Source of the DNA: Ariolimax columbianus
Taxonomy: Eukaryota; Mollusca; Gastropoda; Stylommatophora; Arionidae
Length of the DNA: 64,000 nucleotides
Assembly: GCA_036924085.1 (NCBI GenBank)
Contig: JAVGWX010000002.1
Span: 89,044,941 to 89,108,940 of the forward strand
Reading direction: 5' to 3'
Below, piece by piece: positions 41,826 through 56,700 of the stretch. The first letter of the stretch is position 1; each line of letters starts with the position of its first letter. Position numbers and translations under genes: made by a program. The notes below the pieces were generated by a model. That model did no database searches and was not told where the DNA came from. It worked only from the letters and a program-made list of their open reading frames with translations.

Positions 41826-43611
41826 TACATGGTTCTAGTGCCACAAGGAGACAAATCTGATGTTTACCAATAGACTGTATGAAGACGTCCTAGTGCCACA
41901 AGGAGACAAATCTGATGTTTACCAATAGACTGTATGAAGACGTCCTAGTGCCACAAGGAGACAAATCTGATGTTTACCAATAGACTGTATGAAGACGTCC
42001 ATGGTTCTAGTGCCAGAAGGAGACAAATCTGATGTTTACCAATAGGCTGTATGAAGACATCCATGGTTCTAGTGCCACAAGGAGATAATCTGATGTTTAC
42101 CAATAGGCTGTATGAAGACATCCATGGTTCTAGTGCCACAAGGAGACAAATCTGATGTTTACCAATAGGCTGTATGAAGACATCCATGGTTCTAGTGCCA
42201 CAAGGAGACAAATCTGATGATTACCAATAGACTGTATGAAGACGTCCTAGTGCCACAAGGAGACAAATCTGATGTTTACCAATAGGCTGTATGAAGACGT
42301 CCTAGTGCCACAAGGAGACAAATCTGATGTTTACCCATAGACTGTATGAAGACATCCTAGTGCCACAAGGAGACAAATCTGATGTTTACCAATAGGCTGT
42401 ATGAAGACGTCCATGGTTCTAGTGCCACAAGGAGACAAATCTGATGTTTACCAATAGACTGTATGAAGACGTCCTAGTGCCACAAGGAGACAAATCTGAT
42501 GTTTACCAATAGGCTGTATGAAGACGTCCATGGTTCTAGTGCCACAAGGAGACAAATCTGATGTTTACCAATAGACTGTATGAAGACATCCTAGTGCTAC
42601 AAGGAGACAAATCTGATGTTTACCAATAGACTGTATGAAGGCATCCTAGTGCTACAAGGAGACAAATCTGATGTTTACCAATAGACTGTATAAAGACGTC
42701 CATGGTTCTAGTGCCACAAGGAGACAAATCTGATGTTTACCAATAGACTGTATGAAGACATCCTATTGCTACAAGGAGACAAATCTGATGTTTACCAATA
42801 GGCTGTATGAAGACGTCCATGGTTCTAGTGCCACAAGGAGACAAATCTGATGTTTACCAATAGGCTATGAAGACATCCTAGTGCTACAAGGAGACAAATC
42901 TGATGTTTACCAATAGGCTGTATGAAGACGTCCATGGTTCTAGTGCCACAAGGAGACAAATCTGATGTTTACCAATAGGCTGTATGAAGACATCCATGGT
43001 TCTAGTGCCTCAAGGAGACAAATCTGATGTTTACCAATAGGCTGTATGAAGACATCCTAGTGCTACAAAGAGACAAATCTAATGTTTACCAATAGACTGT
43101 ATGAAGACATCCATGGTTCTAGTGCCTCAAGGAGACAAATCTAATGTTTACCAATAGGCTGTATGAAGACGTCCTAGTGCTACAAGGAGACAAATCTGAT
43201 GTTTACCAATAGGCTGTATGAAGACATCCTAGCGCCACAAGGAGACAAATCTGATGTTTACCAATAGGCTGTATGAAGACGTCCTAGTGCTACAAGGAGA
43301 CAAATCTGATGTTTACCAATAGGCTGTATGAAGACATTCTAGTGCTACAAGGAGACAAATCTGATGTTTACCAATAGGCTGTATGAAGACATCCTAGTGC
43401 TACAAGGAGACAAATCTGATGTTTACCAATAGACTGTACGAAGACATCCTAGTGCCACAAGGAGACAAATCTGATGTTTACCAATAGACTGTATGAAGAC
43501 GTCCTAGTGCCACAAGGAGACAAATCTGATGTTTACCCATAGACTGTATGAAGACATCCTAGTGCCACAAGGAGACAAATCTGATGTTTACCAATAGACT
43601 GTATGAAGATG
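41826..43611. repeat. Satellite higher-order block A, extra copy
   Basis: 1786-bp copy of 37865-39650 (offset +3961), directly followed by another A copy at 43612, so two A blocks are in tandem. Private variant gccagaagg at about 42012. One difference noticed is gatgattacc at about 42216. Confidence 0.85.
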
Positions 43612-46600
43612 TCCATGGTTCTAGTGCCACAAGGAGACAAATCTGATGTTTACCAATAGACTGTATGAAGACGTCCTAGTGCCACAAGGAGACAAATCTG
43701 ATGTTTACCAATAGACTGTATGAAGACGTCCTAGTGCCACAAGGAGACAAATCTGATGTTTACCAATAGACTGTATGAAGACGTCCATGGTTCTAGTGCC
43801 AGAAGGAGACAAATCTGATGTTTACCAATAGGCTGTATGAAGACATCCATGGTTCTAGTGCCACAAGGAGATAATCTGATGTTTACCAATAGGCTGTATG
43901 AAGACATCCATGGTTCTAGTGCCACAAGGAGACAAATCTGATGTTTACCAATAGGCTGTATGAAGACATCCATGGTTCTAGTGCCACAAGGAGACAAATC
44001 TGATGTTTACCAATAGACTGTATGAAGACGTCCTAGTGCCACAAGGAGACAAATCTGATGTTTACCAATAGGCTGTATGAAGACGTCCTAGTGCCACAAG
44101 GAGACAAATCTGATGTTTACCCATAGACTGTATGAAGACATCCTAGTGCCACAAGGAGACAAATCTGATGTTTACCAATAGGCTGTATGAAGACGTCCAT
44201 GGTTCTAGTGCCACAAGGAGACAAATCTGATGTTTACCAATAGACTGTATGAAGACGTCCTAGTGCCACAAGGAGACAAATCTGATGTTTACCAATAGGC
44301 TGTATGAAGACGTCCATGGTTCTAGTGCCACAAGGAGACAAATCTGATGTTTACCAATAGACTGTATGAAGACATCCTAGTGCTACAAGGAGACAAATCT
44401 GATGTTTACCAATAGACTGTATGAAGGCATCCTAGTGCTACAAGGAGACAAATCTGATGTTTACCAATAGACTGTATAAAGACGTCCATGGTTCTAGTGC
44501 CACAAGGAGACAAATCTGATGTTTACCAATAGACTGTATGAAGACATCCTATTGCTACAAGGAGACAAATCTGATGTTTACCAATAGGCTGTATGAAGAC
44601 GTCCATGGTTCTAGTGCCACAAGGAGACAAATCTGATGTTTACCAATAGGCTATGAAGACATCCTAGTGCTACAAGGAGACAAATCTGATGTTTACCAAT
44701 AGGCTGTATGAAGACGTCCATGGTTCTAGTGCCACAAGGAGACAAATCTGATGTTTACCAATAGGCTGTATGAAGACATCCATGGTTCTAGTGCCTCAAG
44801 GAGACAAATCTGATGTTTACCAATAGGCTGTATGAAGACATCCTAGTGCTACAAAGAGACAAATCTAATGTTTACCAATAGACTGTATGAAGACATCCAT
44901 GGTTCTAGTGCCTCAAGGAGACAAATCTAATGTTTACCAATAGGCTGTATGAAGACGTCCTAGTGCTACAAGGAGACAAATCTGATGTTTACCAATAGGC
45001 TGTATGAAGACATCCTAGCGCCACAAGGAGACAAATCTGATGTTTACCAATAGGCTGTATGAAGACGTCCTAGTGCTACAAGGAGACAAATCTGATGTTT
45101 ACCAATAGGCTGTATGAAGACATTCTAGTGCTACAAGGAGACAAATCTGATGTTTACCAATAGGCTGTATGAAGACATCCTAGTGCTACAAGGAGACAAA
45201 TCTGATGTTTACCAATAGACTGTACGAAGACATCCTAGTGCCACAAGGAGACAAATCTGATGTTTACCAATAGACTGTATGAAGACGTCCTAGTGCCACA
45301 AGGAGACAAATCTGATGTTTACCCATAGACTGTATGAAGACATCCTAGTGCCACAAGGAGACAAATCTGATGTTTACCAATAGACTGTATGAAGATGTCC
45401 ATGGTTCTAGTGCCACAAGGAGACAAATCTGATGTTTACCAATAGGCTATGAAGACATCCTAGTGCTACAAGGAGACAAATCTGATGTTTACCAATAGGC
45501 TGTATGAAGACGTCCATGGTTCTAGTGCCACAAGGAGACAAATCTGATGTTTACCAATAGGCTGTATGAAGACATCCTAGTGCCACAAGGAGACAAATCT
45601 GATGTTTACCAATAGACTGTATGAAGACGTCCATGGTTCTAGTGCCACAAGGAGACAAATCTGATGTTTACCAATAGGCTGTATGAAGACATCCATGGTT
45701 CTAGTGCCACAAGGAGATAATCTGATGTTTACCAATAGGCTGTATGAAGACATCCATGGTTCTAGTGCCACAAGGAGACAAATCTGATGTTTACCAATAG
45801 GCTGTATGAAGACATCCATGGTTCTAGTGCCACAAGGAGACAAATCTGATGTTTACCAATAGACTGTATGAAGACGTCCTAGTGCCACAAGGAGACAAAT
45901 CTGATGTTTACCAATAGGCTGTATGAAGACATCCTAGTGCCACAAGGAGACAAATCTTATGTTTACCAATAGACTGTATGAAGACATCCTAGTGCCACAA
46001 GGAGACAAATCTGATGTTTACCAATAGGCTGTATGAAGACGTCCATGGTTCTAGTGCCACAAGGAGACAAATCTGATGTTTACCAATAGGCTGTATGAAG
46101 ACATCCTAGTGCCACAAGGAGACAAATCTGATGTTTACCAATAGGCTGTATGAAGACGTCCATGGTTCTAGTGCCACAAGGAGACAAATCTGATGTTTAC
46201 CAATAGACTGTATGAAGACATCCTAGTGCTACAAGGAGACAAATCTGATGTTTACCAATAGGCTGTATGAAGACGTCCATGGTTCTAGTGCCACAAGGAG
46301 ACAAATCTGATGTTTACCAATAGACTGTATGAAGACATCCTATTGCTACAAGGAGACAAATCTGATGTTTACCAATAGGCTGTATGAAGACGTCCATGGT
46401 TCTAGTGCCACAAGGAGACAAATCTGATGTTTACCAATAGGCTATGAAGACATCCTAGTGCTACAAGGAGACAAATCTGATGTTTACCAATAGGCTGTAT
46501 GAAGACGTCCATGGTTCTAGTGCCACAAGGAGATAATCTGATGTTTACCAATAGGCTGTATGAAGACATCCATGGTTCTAGTGCCACAAGGAGACAAATC

Positions 46601-47147
46601 TGATGTTTACCAATAGGCTGTATGAAGACATCCATGGTTCTAGTGCCACAAGGAGACAAATCTGATGTTTACCAATAGACTGTATGAAGACATCCTAGTG
46701 CCACAAGGAGACAAATCTGATGTTTACCAATAGACTGTATGAAGACGTCCATGGTTCTAGTGCCACAAGGAGACAAATCTGATGTTTACCAATAGGCTGT
46801 ATGAAGACATCCATGGTTCTAGTGCCACAAGGAGATAATCTGATGTTTACCAATAGGCTGTATGAAGACATCCATGGTTCTAGTGCCACAAGGAGACAAA
46901 TCTGATGTTTACCAATAGGCTGTATGAAGACATCCATGGTTCTAGTGCCACAAGGAGACAAATCTGATGTTTACCAATAGACTGTATGAAGACATCCTAG
47001 TGCCACAAGGAGACAAATCTGATGTTTACCAATAGGCTGTATGAAGACATCCTAGTGCCACAAGGAGACAAATCTTATGTTTACCAATAGACTGTATGAA
47101 GACATCCTAGTGCCACAAGGAGACAAATCTGATGTTTACCAATAGGC
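43612..47147. repeat. Satellite higher-order block A+B, copy 2
   Basis: Offset +5747 from copy 1. Agreement ends near 47150, where copy 1 has tgtaagaag (41401) and this copy tgtatgaag, and the following monomers differ in type. Confidence 0.85.
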
Positions 47148-50100
47148 TGTATGAAGACGTCCATGGTTCTAGTGCCACAAGGAGACAAATCTGATGTTTA
47201 CCAATAGGCTGTATGAAGACATCCTAGTGCCACAAGGAGACAAATCTGATGTTTACCAATAGGCTGTATGAAGACGTCCATGGTTCTAGTGCCACAAGGA
47301 GACAAATCTGATGTTTACCAATAGACTGTATGAAGACATCCTAGTGCTACAAGGAGACAAATCTGATGTTTACCAATAGGCTGTATGAAGACGTCCTGGT
47401 GCCACAAGGAGACAAATCTGATGTTTACCAATAGACTGTATGAAGACATCCTAGTGCTACAAGGAGACAAATCTGATGTTTACCAATAGACTGTATGAAG
47501 GCATCCTAGTGCTACAAGGAGACAAATCTGATGTTTACCAATAGACTGTATAAAGACGTCCATGGTTCTAGTGCCACAAGGAGACAAATCAGATGTTTAC
47601 CCATAGACTGTATGAAGACGTCCTAGTGCCACAAGGAGACAAATCTGATGTTTACCAATAGACTGTATGAAGACGTCCATGGTTCTAGTGCCACAAGGAG
47701 ACAAATCTGATGTTTACCAATAGGCTGTATGAAGACATCCATGGTTCTAGTGCCACAAGGAGATAATCTGATGTTTACCAATAGGCTGTATGAAGACATC
47801 CATGGTTCTAGTGCCACAAGGAGACAAATCTGATGTTTACCAATAGGCTGTATGAAGACATCCATGGTTCTAGTGCCACAAGGAGACAAATCTGATGTTT
47901 ACCAATAGACTGTATGAAGACGTCCTAGTGCCACAAGGAGACAAATCTGATGTTTACCAATAGGCTGTATGAAGACATCCTAGTGCCACAAGGAGACAAA
48001 TCTTATGTTTACCAATAGACTGTATGAAGACATCCTAGTGCCACAAGGAGACAAATCTGATGTTTACCAATAGGCTGTATGAAGACGTCCATGGTTCTAG
48101 TGCCACAAGGAGACAAATCTGATGTTTACCAATAGGCTGTATGAAGACATCCTAGTGCCACAAGGAGACAAATCTGATGTTTACCAATAGGCTGTATGAA
48201 GACGTCCATGGTTCTAGTGCCACAAGGAGACAAATCTGATGTTTACCAATAGACTGTATGAAGACATCCTAGTGCTACAAGGAGACAAATCTGATGTTTA
48301 CCAATAGGCTGTATGAAGACGTCCATGGTTCTAGTGCCACAAGGAGACAAATCTGATGTTTACCAATAGACTGTATGAAGACATCCTAGTGCTACAAGGA
48401 GACAAATCTGATGTTTACCAATAGGCTGTATGAAGACGTCCATGGTTCTAGTGCCACAAGGAGACAAATCTGATGTTTACCAATAGGCTGTATGAAGACA
48501 TCCATGGTTCTAGTGCCTCAAGGAGACAAATCTGATGTTTACCAATAGGCTGTATGAAGACATCCTAGTGCTACAGGAGACAAATCTAATGTTTACCAAT
48601 AGACTGTATGAAGACGTCCATGGTTCTAGTGCCACAAGGAGACAAATCTGATGTTTACCAATAGGCTGTATGAAGACATCCATGGTTCTAGTGCCTCAAG
48701 GAGACAAATCTGATGTTTACCAATAGGCTGTATGAAGACATCCTAGTGCTACAAGGAGACAAATCTAATGTTTACCAATAGACTGTATGAAGACATCCAT
48801 GGTTCTAGTGCCTCAAGGAGACAAATCTAATGTTTACCAATAGGCTGTATGAAGACGTCCTAGTGCTACAAGGAGACAAATCTGATGTTTACCAATAGGC
48901 TGTATGAAGACGTCCTAGTGCCACAAGGAGACAAATCTGATGTTTACCAATAGGCTGTATGAAGACGTCCTAGTGCTACAAGGAGACAAATCTGATGTTT
49001 ACCAATAGGCTGTATGAAGACATTCTAGTGCTACAAGGAGACAAATCTGATGTTTACCAATAGGCTGTATGAAGACATCCTAGTGCTACAAGGATACAAA
49101 TCTGATGTTTACCAATAGACTGTATGAAGACATCCTAGTGCCACAAGGAGACAAATCTGATGTTTACCAATAGACTGTATGAAGACGTCCTAGTGCCACA
49201 AGGAGACAAATCTGATGTTTACCAATAGACTGTATGAAGACATCCTAGTGCCACAAGGAGACAAATCTGATGTTTACCAATAGACTGTATGAAGACGTCC
49301 TAGTGCCACAAGGAGACAAATCTGATGTTTACCCATAGACTGTATGAAGACATCCTAGTGCCACAAGGAGACAAATCTGATGTTTACCAATAGACTGTAT
49401 GAAGATGTCCATGGTTCTAGTGCCACAAGGAGACAAATCTGATGTTTACCAATAGGCTGTATGAAGACGTCCATGGTTCTAGTGCGACAAGGAGACAAAT
49501 CTGATGTTTACCAATAGACTGTATGAAGACATCCTAGTGCTACAAGGAGACAAATCTGATGTTTACCAATAGACTGTATGAAGGCATCCTAGTGCTACAA
49601 GGAGACAAATCTGATGTTTACCAATAGACTGTATAAAGACGTCCATGGTTCTAGTGCCACAAGGAGACAAATCTGATGTTTACCCATAGACTGTATGAAG
49701 ACGTCCTAGTGCCACAAGGAGACAAATCTGATGTTTACCAATAGACTGTATGAAGACGTCCATGGTTCTAGTGCCACAAGGAGACAAATCTGATGTTTAC
49801 CAATAGGCTGTATGAAGACATCCATGGTTCTAGTGCCACAAGGAGACAAATCTGATGTTTACCAATAGACTGTATGAAGACGTCCTAGTGCCACAAGGAG
49901 ACAAATCTGATGTTTACCCATAGACTGTATGAAGACATCCTAGTGCCACAAGGAGACAAATCTGATGTTTACCAATAGACTGTATGAAGATGTCCATGGT
50001 TCTAGTGCCACAAGGAGACAAATCTGATGTTTACCAATAGGCTGTATGAAGACGTCCATGGTTCTAGTGCGACAAGGAGACAAATCTGATGTTTACCAAT

Positions 50101-53100
50101 AGACTGTATGAAGACATCCTAGTGCTACAAGGAGACAAATCTGATGTTTACCAATAGACTGTATGAAGGCATCCTAGTGCTACAAGGAGACAAATCTGAT
50201 GTTTACCAATAGACTGTATAAAGACGTCCATGGTTCTAGTGCCACAAGGAGACAAATCTGATGTTTACCCATAGACTGTATGAAGACGTCCTAGTGCCAC
50301 AAGGAGACAAATCTGATGTTTACCAATAGACTGTATGAAGACGTCCATGGTTCTAGTCCCACAAGGAGACAAATCTGATGTTTACCAATAGACTGTATGA
50401 AGACATCCTAGTGCTACAAGGAGACAAATCTGATGTTTACCAATAGGCTGTATGAAGACGTCCATGGTTCTAGTGCCACAAGGAGACAAATCTGATGTTT
50501 ACCAATAGGCTGTATGAAGACATCCATGGTTCTAGTGCCTCAAGGAGACAAATCTGATGTTTACCAATAGGCTGTATGAAGACATCCTAGTGCTACAAGG
50601 AGACAAATCTAATGTTTACCAATAGACTGTATGAAGACGTCCATAGTTCTAGTGCCACAAGGAGACAAATCTGATGATTACCAATAGGCTGTATGAAGAC
50701 ATCCATGGTTCTAGTGCCTCAAGGAGACAAATCTGATGTTTACCAATAGGCTGTATGAAGACATCCTAGTGCTACAAGGAGACAAATCTAATGTTTACCA
50801 ATAGACTGTATGATGACATCCATGGTTCTAGTGCCTCAAGGAGACAAATCTAATGTTTACCAATAGGCTGTATGAAGACGTCCTAGTGCTACAAGGAGAC
50901 AAATCTGATGTTTACCAATAGGCTGTATGAAGACGTCCTAGTGCCACAAGGAGACAAATCTGATGTTTACCAATAGGCTGTATGAAGACGTCCTAGTGCT
51001 ACAAGGAGACAAATCTGATGTTTACCAATAGGCTGTATGAAGACATTCTAGTGCTACAAGGAGACAAATCTGATGTTTACCAATAGGCTGTATGAAGACA
51101 TCCTAGTGCTACAAGGATACAAATCTGATGTTTACCAATAGACTGTATGAAGACATCCTAGTGCCACAAGGAGACAAATCTGATGTTTACCAATAGACTG
51201 TATGAAGACTTCCTAGTGCCACAAGGAGACAAATCTGATGTTTACCAATAGACTGTATGAAGACATCCTAGTGCCACAAGGAGACAAATCTGATGTTTAC
51301 CAATAGACTGTATGAAGACGTCCTAGTGCCACAAGGAGACAAATCTGATGTTTACCCATAGACTGTATGAAGACATCCTAGTGCCACAAGGAGACAAATC
51401 TGATGTTTACCAATAGACTGTATGAAGATGTCCATGGTTCTAGTGCCACAAGGAGACAAATCTGATGTTTACCAATAGGCTGTATGAAGACGTCCATGGT
51501 TCTAGTGCGACAAGGAGACAAATCTGATGTTTACCAATAGACTGTATGAAGACATCCTAGTGCTACAAGGAGACAAATCTGATGTTTACCAATAGACTGT
51601 ATGAAGGCATCCTAGTGCTACAAGGAGACAAATCTGATGTTTACCAATAGACTGTATAAAGACGTCCATGGTTCTAGTGCCACAAGGAGACAAATCTGAT
51701 GTTTACCCATAGACTGTATGAAGACGTCCTAGTGCCACAAGGAGACAAATCTGATGTTTACCAATAGACTGTATGAAGACGTCCATGGTTCTAGTGCCAC
51801 AAGGAGACAAATCTGATTTTTACCAATAGGCTGTATGAAGACATCCATGGTTCTAGTGCCACAAGGAGATAATCTGATGTTTACCAATAGGCTGTATGAA
51901 GACATCCATGGTTCTAGTGCCACAAGGAGACAAATCTGATGTTTACCAATAGGCTGTATGAAGACATCCATGGTTCTAGTGCCACAAGGAGACAAATCTG
52001 ATGTTTACCAATAGACTGTATGAAGACGTCCTAGTGCCACAAGGAGACAAATCTGATGTTTACCAATAGGCTGTATGAAGACATCCTAGTGCCACAAGGA
52101 GACAAATCTGATGTTTACCAATAGGCTGTATGAAGACGTCCATGGTTCTAGTGCCACAAGGAGACAAATCTGATGTTTACCAATAGGCTGTATGAAGACA
52201 TCCTAGTGCCACAAGGAGACAAATCTGATGTTTACCAATAGGCTGTATGAAGACGTCCATGGTTCTAGTGCCACAAGGAGACAAATCTGATGTTTACCAA
52301 TAGACTGTATGAAGACATCCTAGTGCTACAAGGAGACAAATCTGATGTTTACCAATAGGCTGTATGAAGACGTCCTGGTGCCACAAGGAGACAAATCTGA
52401 TGTTTACCAATAGACTGTATGAAGACATCCTAGTGCTACAAGGAGACAAATCTGATGTTTACCAATAGACTGTATGAAGGCATCCTAGTGCTACAAGGAG
52501 ACAAATCTGATGTTTACCAATAGACTGTATAAAGACGTCCATGGTTCTAGTGCCACAAGGAGACAAATCTGATGTTTACCCATAGACTGTATGAAGACGT
52601 CCTAGTGCCACAAGGAGACAAATCTGATGTTTACCAATAGACTGTATGAAGACATCCATGGTTCTAGTGCCACAAGGAGATAATCTGATGTTTACCAATA
52701 GGCTGTATGAAGACATCCATGGTTCTAGTGCCACAAGGAGATAATCTGATGTTTACCAATAGGCTGTATGAAGACATCCATGGTTCTAGTGCCACAAGGA
52801 GACAAATCTGATGTTTACCAATAGGCTGTATGAAGACATCCATGTTTCTAGTGCCACAAGGAGACAAATCTGATGTTTACCAATAGACTGTATGAAGACG
52901 TCCTAGTGCCACAAGGAGACAAATCTGATGTTTACCAATAGGCTGTATGAAGACATCCTAGTGCCACAAGGAGACAAATCTTATGTTTACCAATAGACTG
53001 TATGAAGACATCCTAGTGCCACAAGGAGACAAATCTGATGTTTACCAATAGGCTGTATGAAGACGTCCATGGTTCTAGTGCCACAAGGAGACAAATCTGA

Positions 53101-53759
53101 TGTTTACCAATAGGCTGTATGAAGACATCCTAGTGCCACAAGGAGACAAATCTGATATTTACCAATAGGCTGTATGAAGACGTCCATGGTTCTAGTGCCA
53201 CAAGGAGACAAATCTGATGTTTACCAATAGACTGTATGAAGACATCCTAGTGCTACAAGGAGACAAATCTGATGTTTACCAATAGGCTGTATGAAGACGT
53301 CCATGGTTCTAGTGCCACAAGGAGACAAATCTGATGTTTACCAATAGACTGTATGAAGACATCCTAGTGCTACAAGGAGACAAATCTGATGTTTACCAAT
53401 AGGCTGTATGAAGACGTCCATGGTTCTAGTGCCACAAGGAGACAAATCTGATGTTTACCAATAGGCTATGAAGACATCCTAGTGCTACAAGGAGACAAAT
53501 CTGATGTTTACCAATAGGCTGTATGAAGACGTCCATGGTTCTAGTGCCACAAGGAGACAAATCTGATGTTTACCAATAGGCTGTATGAAGACATCCATGG
53601 TTCTAGTGCCTCAAGGAGACAAATCTGATGTTTACCAATAGGCTGTATGAAGACATCCTAGTGCTACAAGGAGACAAATCTAATGTTTACCAATAGACTG
53701 TATGAAGACATCCATGGTTCTAGTGCCTCAAGGAGACAAATCTAATGTTTACCAATAGG

Positions 53760-56700
53760 CTGTATGAAGACGTCCTAGTGCTACAAGGAGACAAATCTGA
53801 TGTTTACCAATAGGCTGTATGAAGACGTCCTAGTGCCACAAGGAGACAAATCTGATGTTTACCAATAGGCTGTATGAAGACGTCCTAGTGCTACAAGGAG
53901 ACAAATCTGATGTTTACCAATAGGCTGTATGAAGACATTCTAGTGCTACAAGGAGACAAATCTGATGTTTACCAATAGGCTGTATGAAGACATCCTAGTG
54001 CTACAAGGAGACAAATCTGATGTTTACCAATAGACTGTATGAAGACATCCTAGTGCCACAAGGAGACAAATCTGATGTTTACCAATAGACTGTATGAAGA
54101 CGTCCTAGTGCCACAAGGAGACAAATCTGATGTTTACCAATAGGCTGTATGAAGACATCCATGGTTCTAGTGCCACAAGGAGACAAATCTGATGTTTACC
54201 AATAGGCTGTATGAAGACATCCATGGCTCTAGTGCCACAAGGAGACAAATCTGATGTTTAACAATAGGCTGTATGAAGACATCCATGGTTCTAGTGCCAC
54301 AAGGAGAAAAATCTGATGTTTACCAATAGACTGTATGAAGACGTCCTAGTGCCACAAGGAGACAAATCTGATGTTTACCAATAGGCTGTATGAAGACATC
54401 CTAGTGCCACAAGGAGACAAATTTTATGTTTACCAATAGACTGTATGAAGACATCCTAGTGCCACAAGGAGACAAATCTGATGTTTACCAATAGGCTGTA
54501 TGATGACGTCCTAGTGCCACAAGGAGACAAATCTGATGTTTACCAATAGACTGTATGAAGACGTCCTAGTGCCACAAGGAGACAAATCTGATGTTTACCA
54601 ATAGACTGTATGAAGACGTCCTAGTGCCACAAGGAGACAAATCTGATGTTTACCAATAGACTGTATGAAGATATCCATGGTTCTAGTGCCACAAGGAGGC
54701 AAATCTGATGTTTACCAATAGGCTGTATGAAGACATCCATTGTTCTAGTGCCACAAGGAGACAAATCTGATGTTTACCAATAGACTGTATGAAGACGTCC
54801 TAGTGCCACAAGGAGACAAATCTGATGTTTACCAATAGACTGTATGAAGACGTCCTAGTGCCACTAGGAGACAAATCTGATGTTTACCAATAGACTGTAT
54901 GAAGACGTCCATGGTTCTAGTGCCACAAGGAGACAAATCTGATGTTTACCAATAGGCTGTATGAAGACATCCATGGTTCTAGTGCCACAAGGAGACAAAT
55001 CTGATGTTTACCAATAGGCTGTATGAAGACATCCATGGTTCTAGTTCCACAAGGAGACAAATCTGATGTTTACCAATAGGCTGTATGAAGACATCCATGG
55101 TTCTAGTGCCACAAGGAGACAAATCTGATGTTTACCAATAGACTGTATGAAGACGTCCTAGTGCCTTAAGGAGACAAATCTCATGTTTACCAATAGACTG
55201 TATGAAGACGTCCTAGTGCCACAAGGAGACAAATCTGATGTTTACCAATAGACTGTATGAAGACATCCATGGTTCTAGTGCCACAAGGAGACAAATCTTA
55301 TGTTTACCAATAGGCTGTATGAAGACATCCATGGTTCTAGTGCCTCAAGGAGACAAATCTGATGTTTACCAATAGACTGTATGAAGACGTCCTAGTGCCA
55401 CAAGGAGACAAATCTGATGTTTACCAATAGACTGTATGAAGACGTCCTAGTGCCACAAGGAGACAAATCTGATGTTTACCAATAGACTGTATGAAGACGT
55501 CCATGGTTCTAGTGCCACAAGGAGACAAATCTGATGTTTACCAATAGGCTGTATGAAGACATCCATGGTTCTAGTGCCACAAGGAGACAAATCTGATGTT
55601 TACCAATAGGCTGTATGAAGACATCCATGTCTCTAGTGCCACAAGGAGACAAATCTGATGTTTACCAATAGGCTGTATAAAGACATCCATGGTTCTAGTG
55701 CCACAAGGAGAAAAATCTGATGTTTACCAATAGACTGTATTAAGACGTCCTAGTGCCACAAGGAGACAAATCTGATGTTTACCAATAGGCTGTATGAAGA
55801 GGTCCTAGTGCTACAAGGAGACAAATCTGATGTTTACCAATAGGCTGTATGAAGACGTCCTAGTGCCACAAGGAGACAAATCTGATGTTTACCAATAGGC
55901 TGTATGAAGACGTCCTAGTGCTACAAGGAGACAAATCTGATGTTTACCAATAGGCTGTATGAAGACATTCTAGTGCTACAAGGAGACAAATCTGATGTTT
56001 ACCAATAGGCTGTATGGAGACATCCTAGTGCTACAAGGAGACAAATCTGATGTTTACCAATAGACTGTATGAAGACATCCTAGTGCCACAAGGAGACAAA
56101 TCTGATGTTTACCAATAGACTGTATGAAGACGTCCTAGTGCCACAAGGAGACAAATCTGATGTTTACCAATAGGCTGTATGAAGACATCCATGGTTCTAG
56201 TGCCACAAGGAGACAAATCTGATGTTTACCAATAGGCTGTATGAAGACATCCATGGCTCTAGTGCCACAAGGAGACAAATCTGATGTTTAACAATAGGCT
56301 GTATGAAGACATCCATGGTTCTAGTGCCACAAGGAGAAAAATCTGATGTTTACCAATAGACTGTATGAAGACGTCCTAGTGCCACAAGGAGACAAATCTG
56401 ATGTTTACCAATAGGCTGTATGAAGACATCCTAGTGCCACAAGGAGACAAATTTTATGTTTACCAATAGACTGTATGAAGACATCCTAGTGCCACAAGGA
56501 GACAAATCTGATGTTTACCAATAGGCTGTATGAAGACGTCCTAGTGCCACAAGGAGACAAATCTGATGTTTACCAATAGACTGTATGAAGACGTCCTAGT
56601 GCCACAAGGAGACAAATCTGATGTTTACCAATAGACTGTATGAAGACGTCCTAGTGCCACAAGGAGACAAATCTGATGTTTACCAATAGACTGTATGAAG

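Noticed and set aside
37984..52867. Repeated 67-88-codon minus-strand ORFs starting MSPCGTRTMDVFIQPIGKH
   Set aside because: They arise wherever two or three L monomers and a gataatc (61-bp) monomer fall in a row, so the frame stays open by arithmetic. Copies are identical because the DNA blocks are duplicated. No start context, splice sites or protein-like features.
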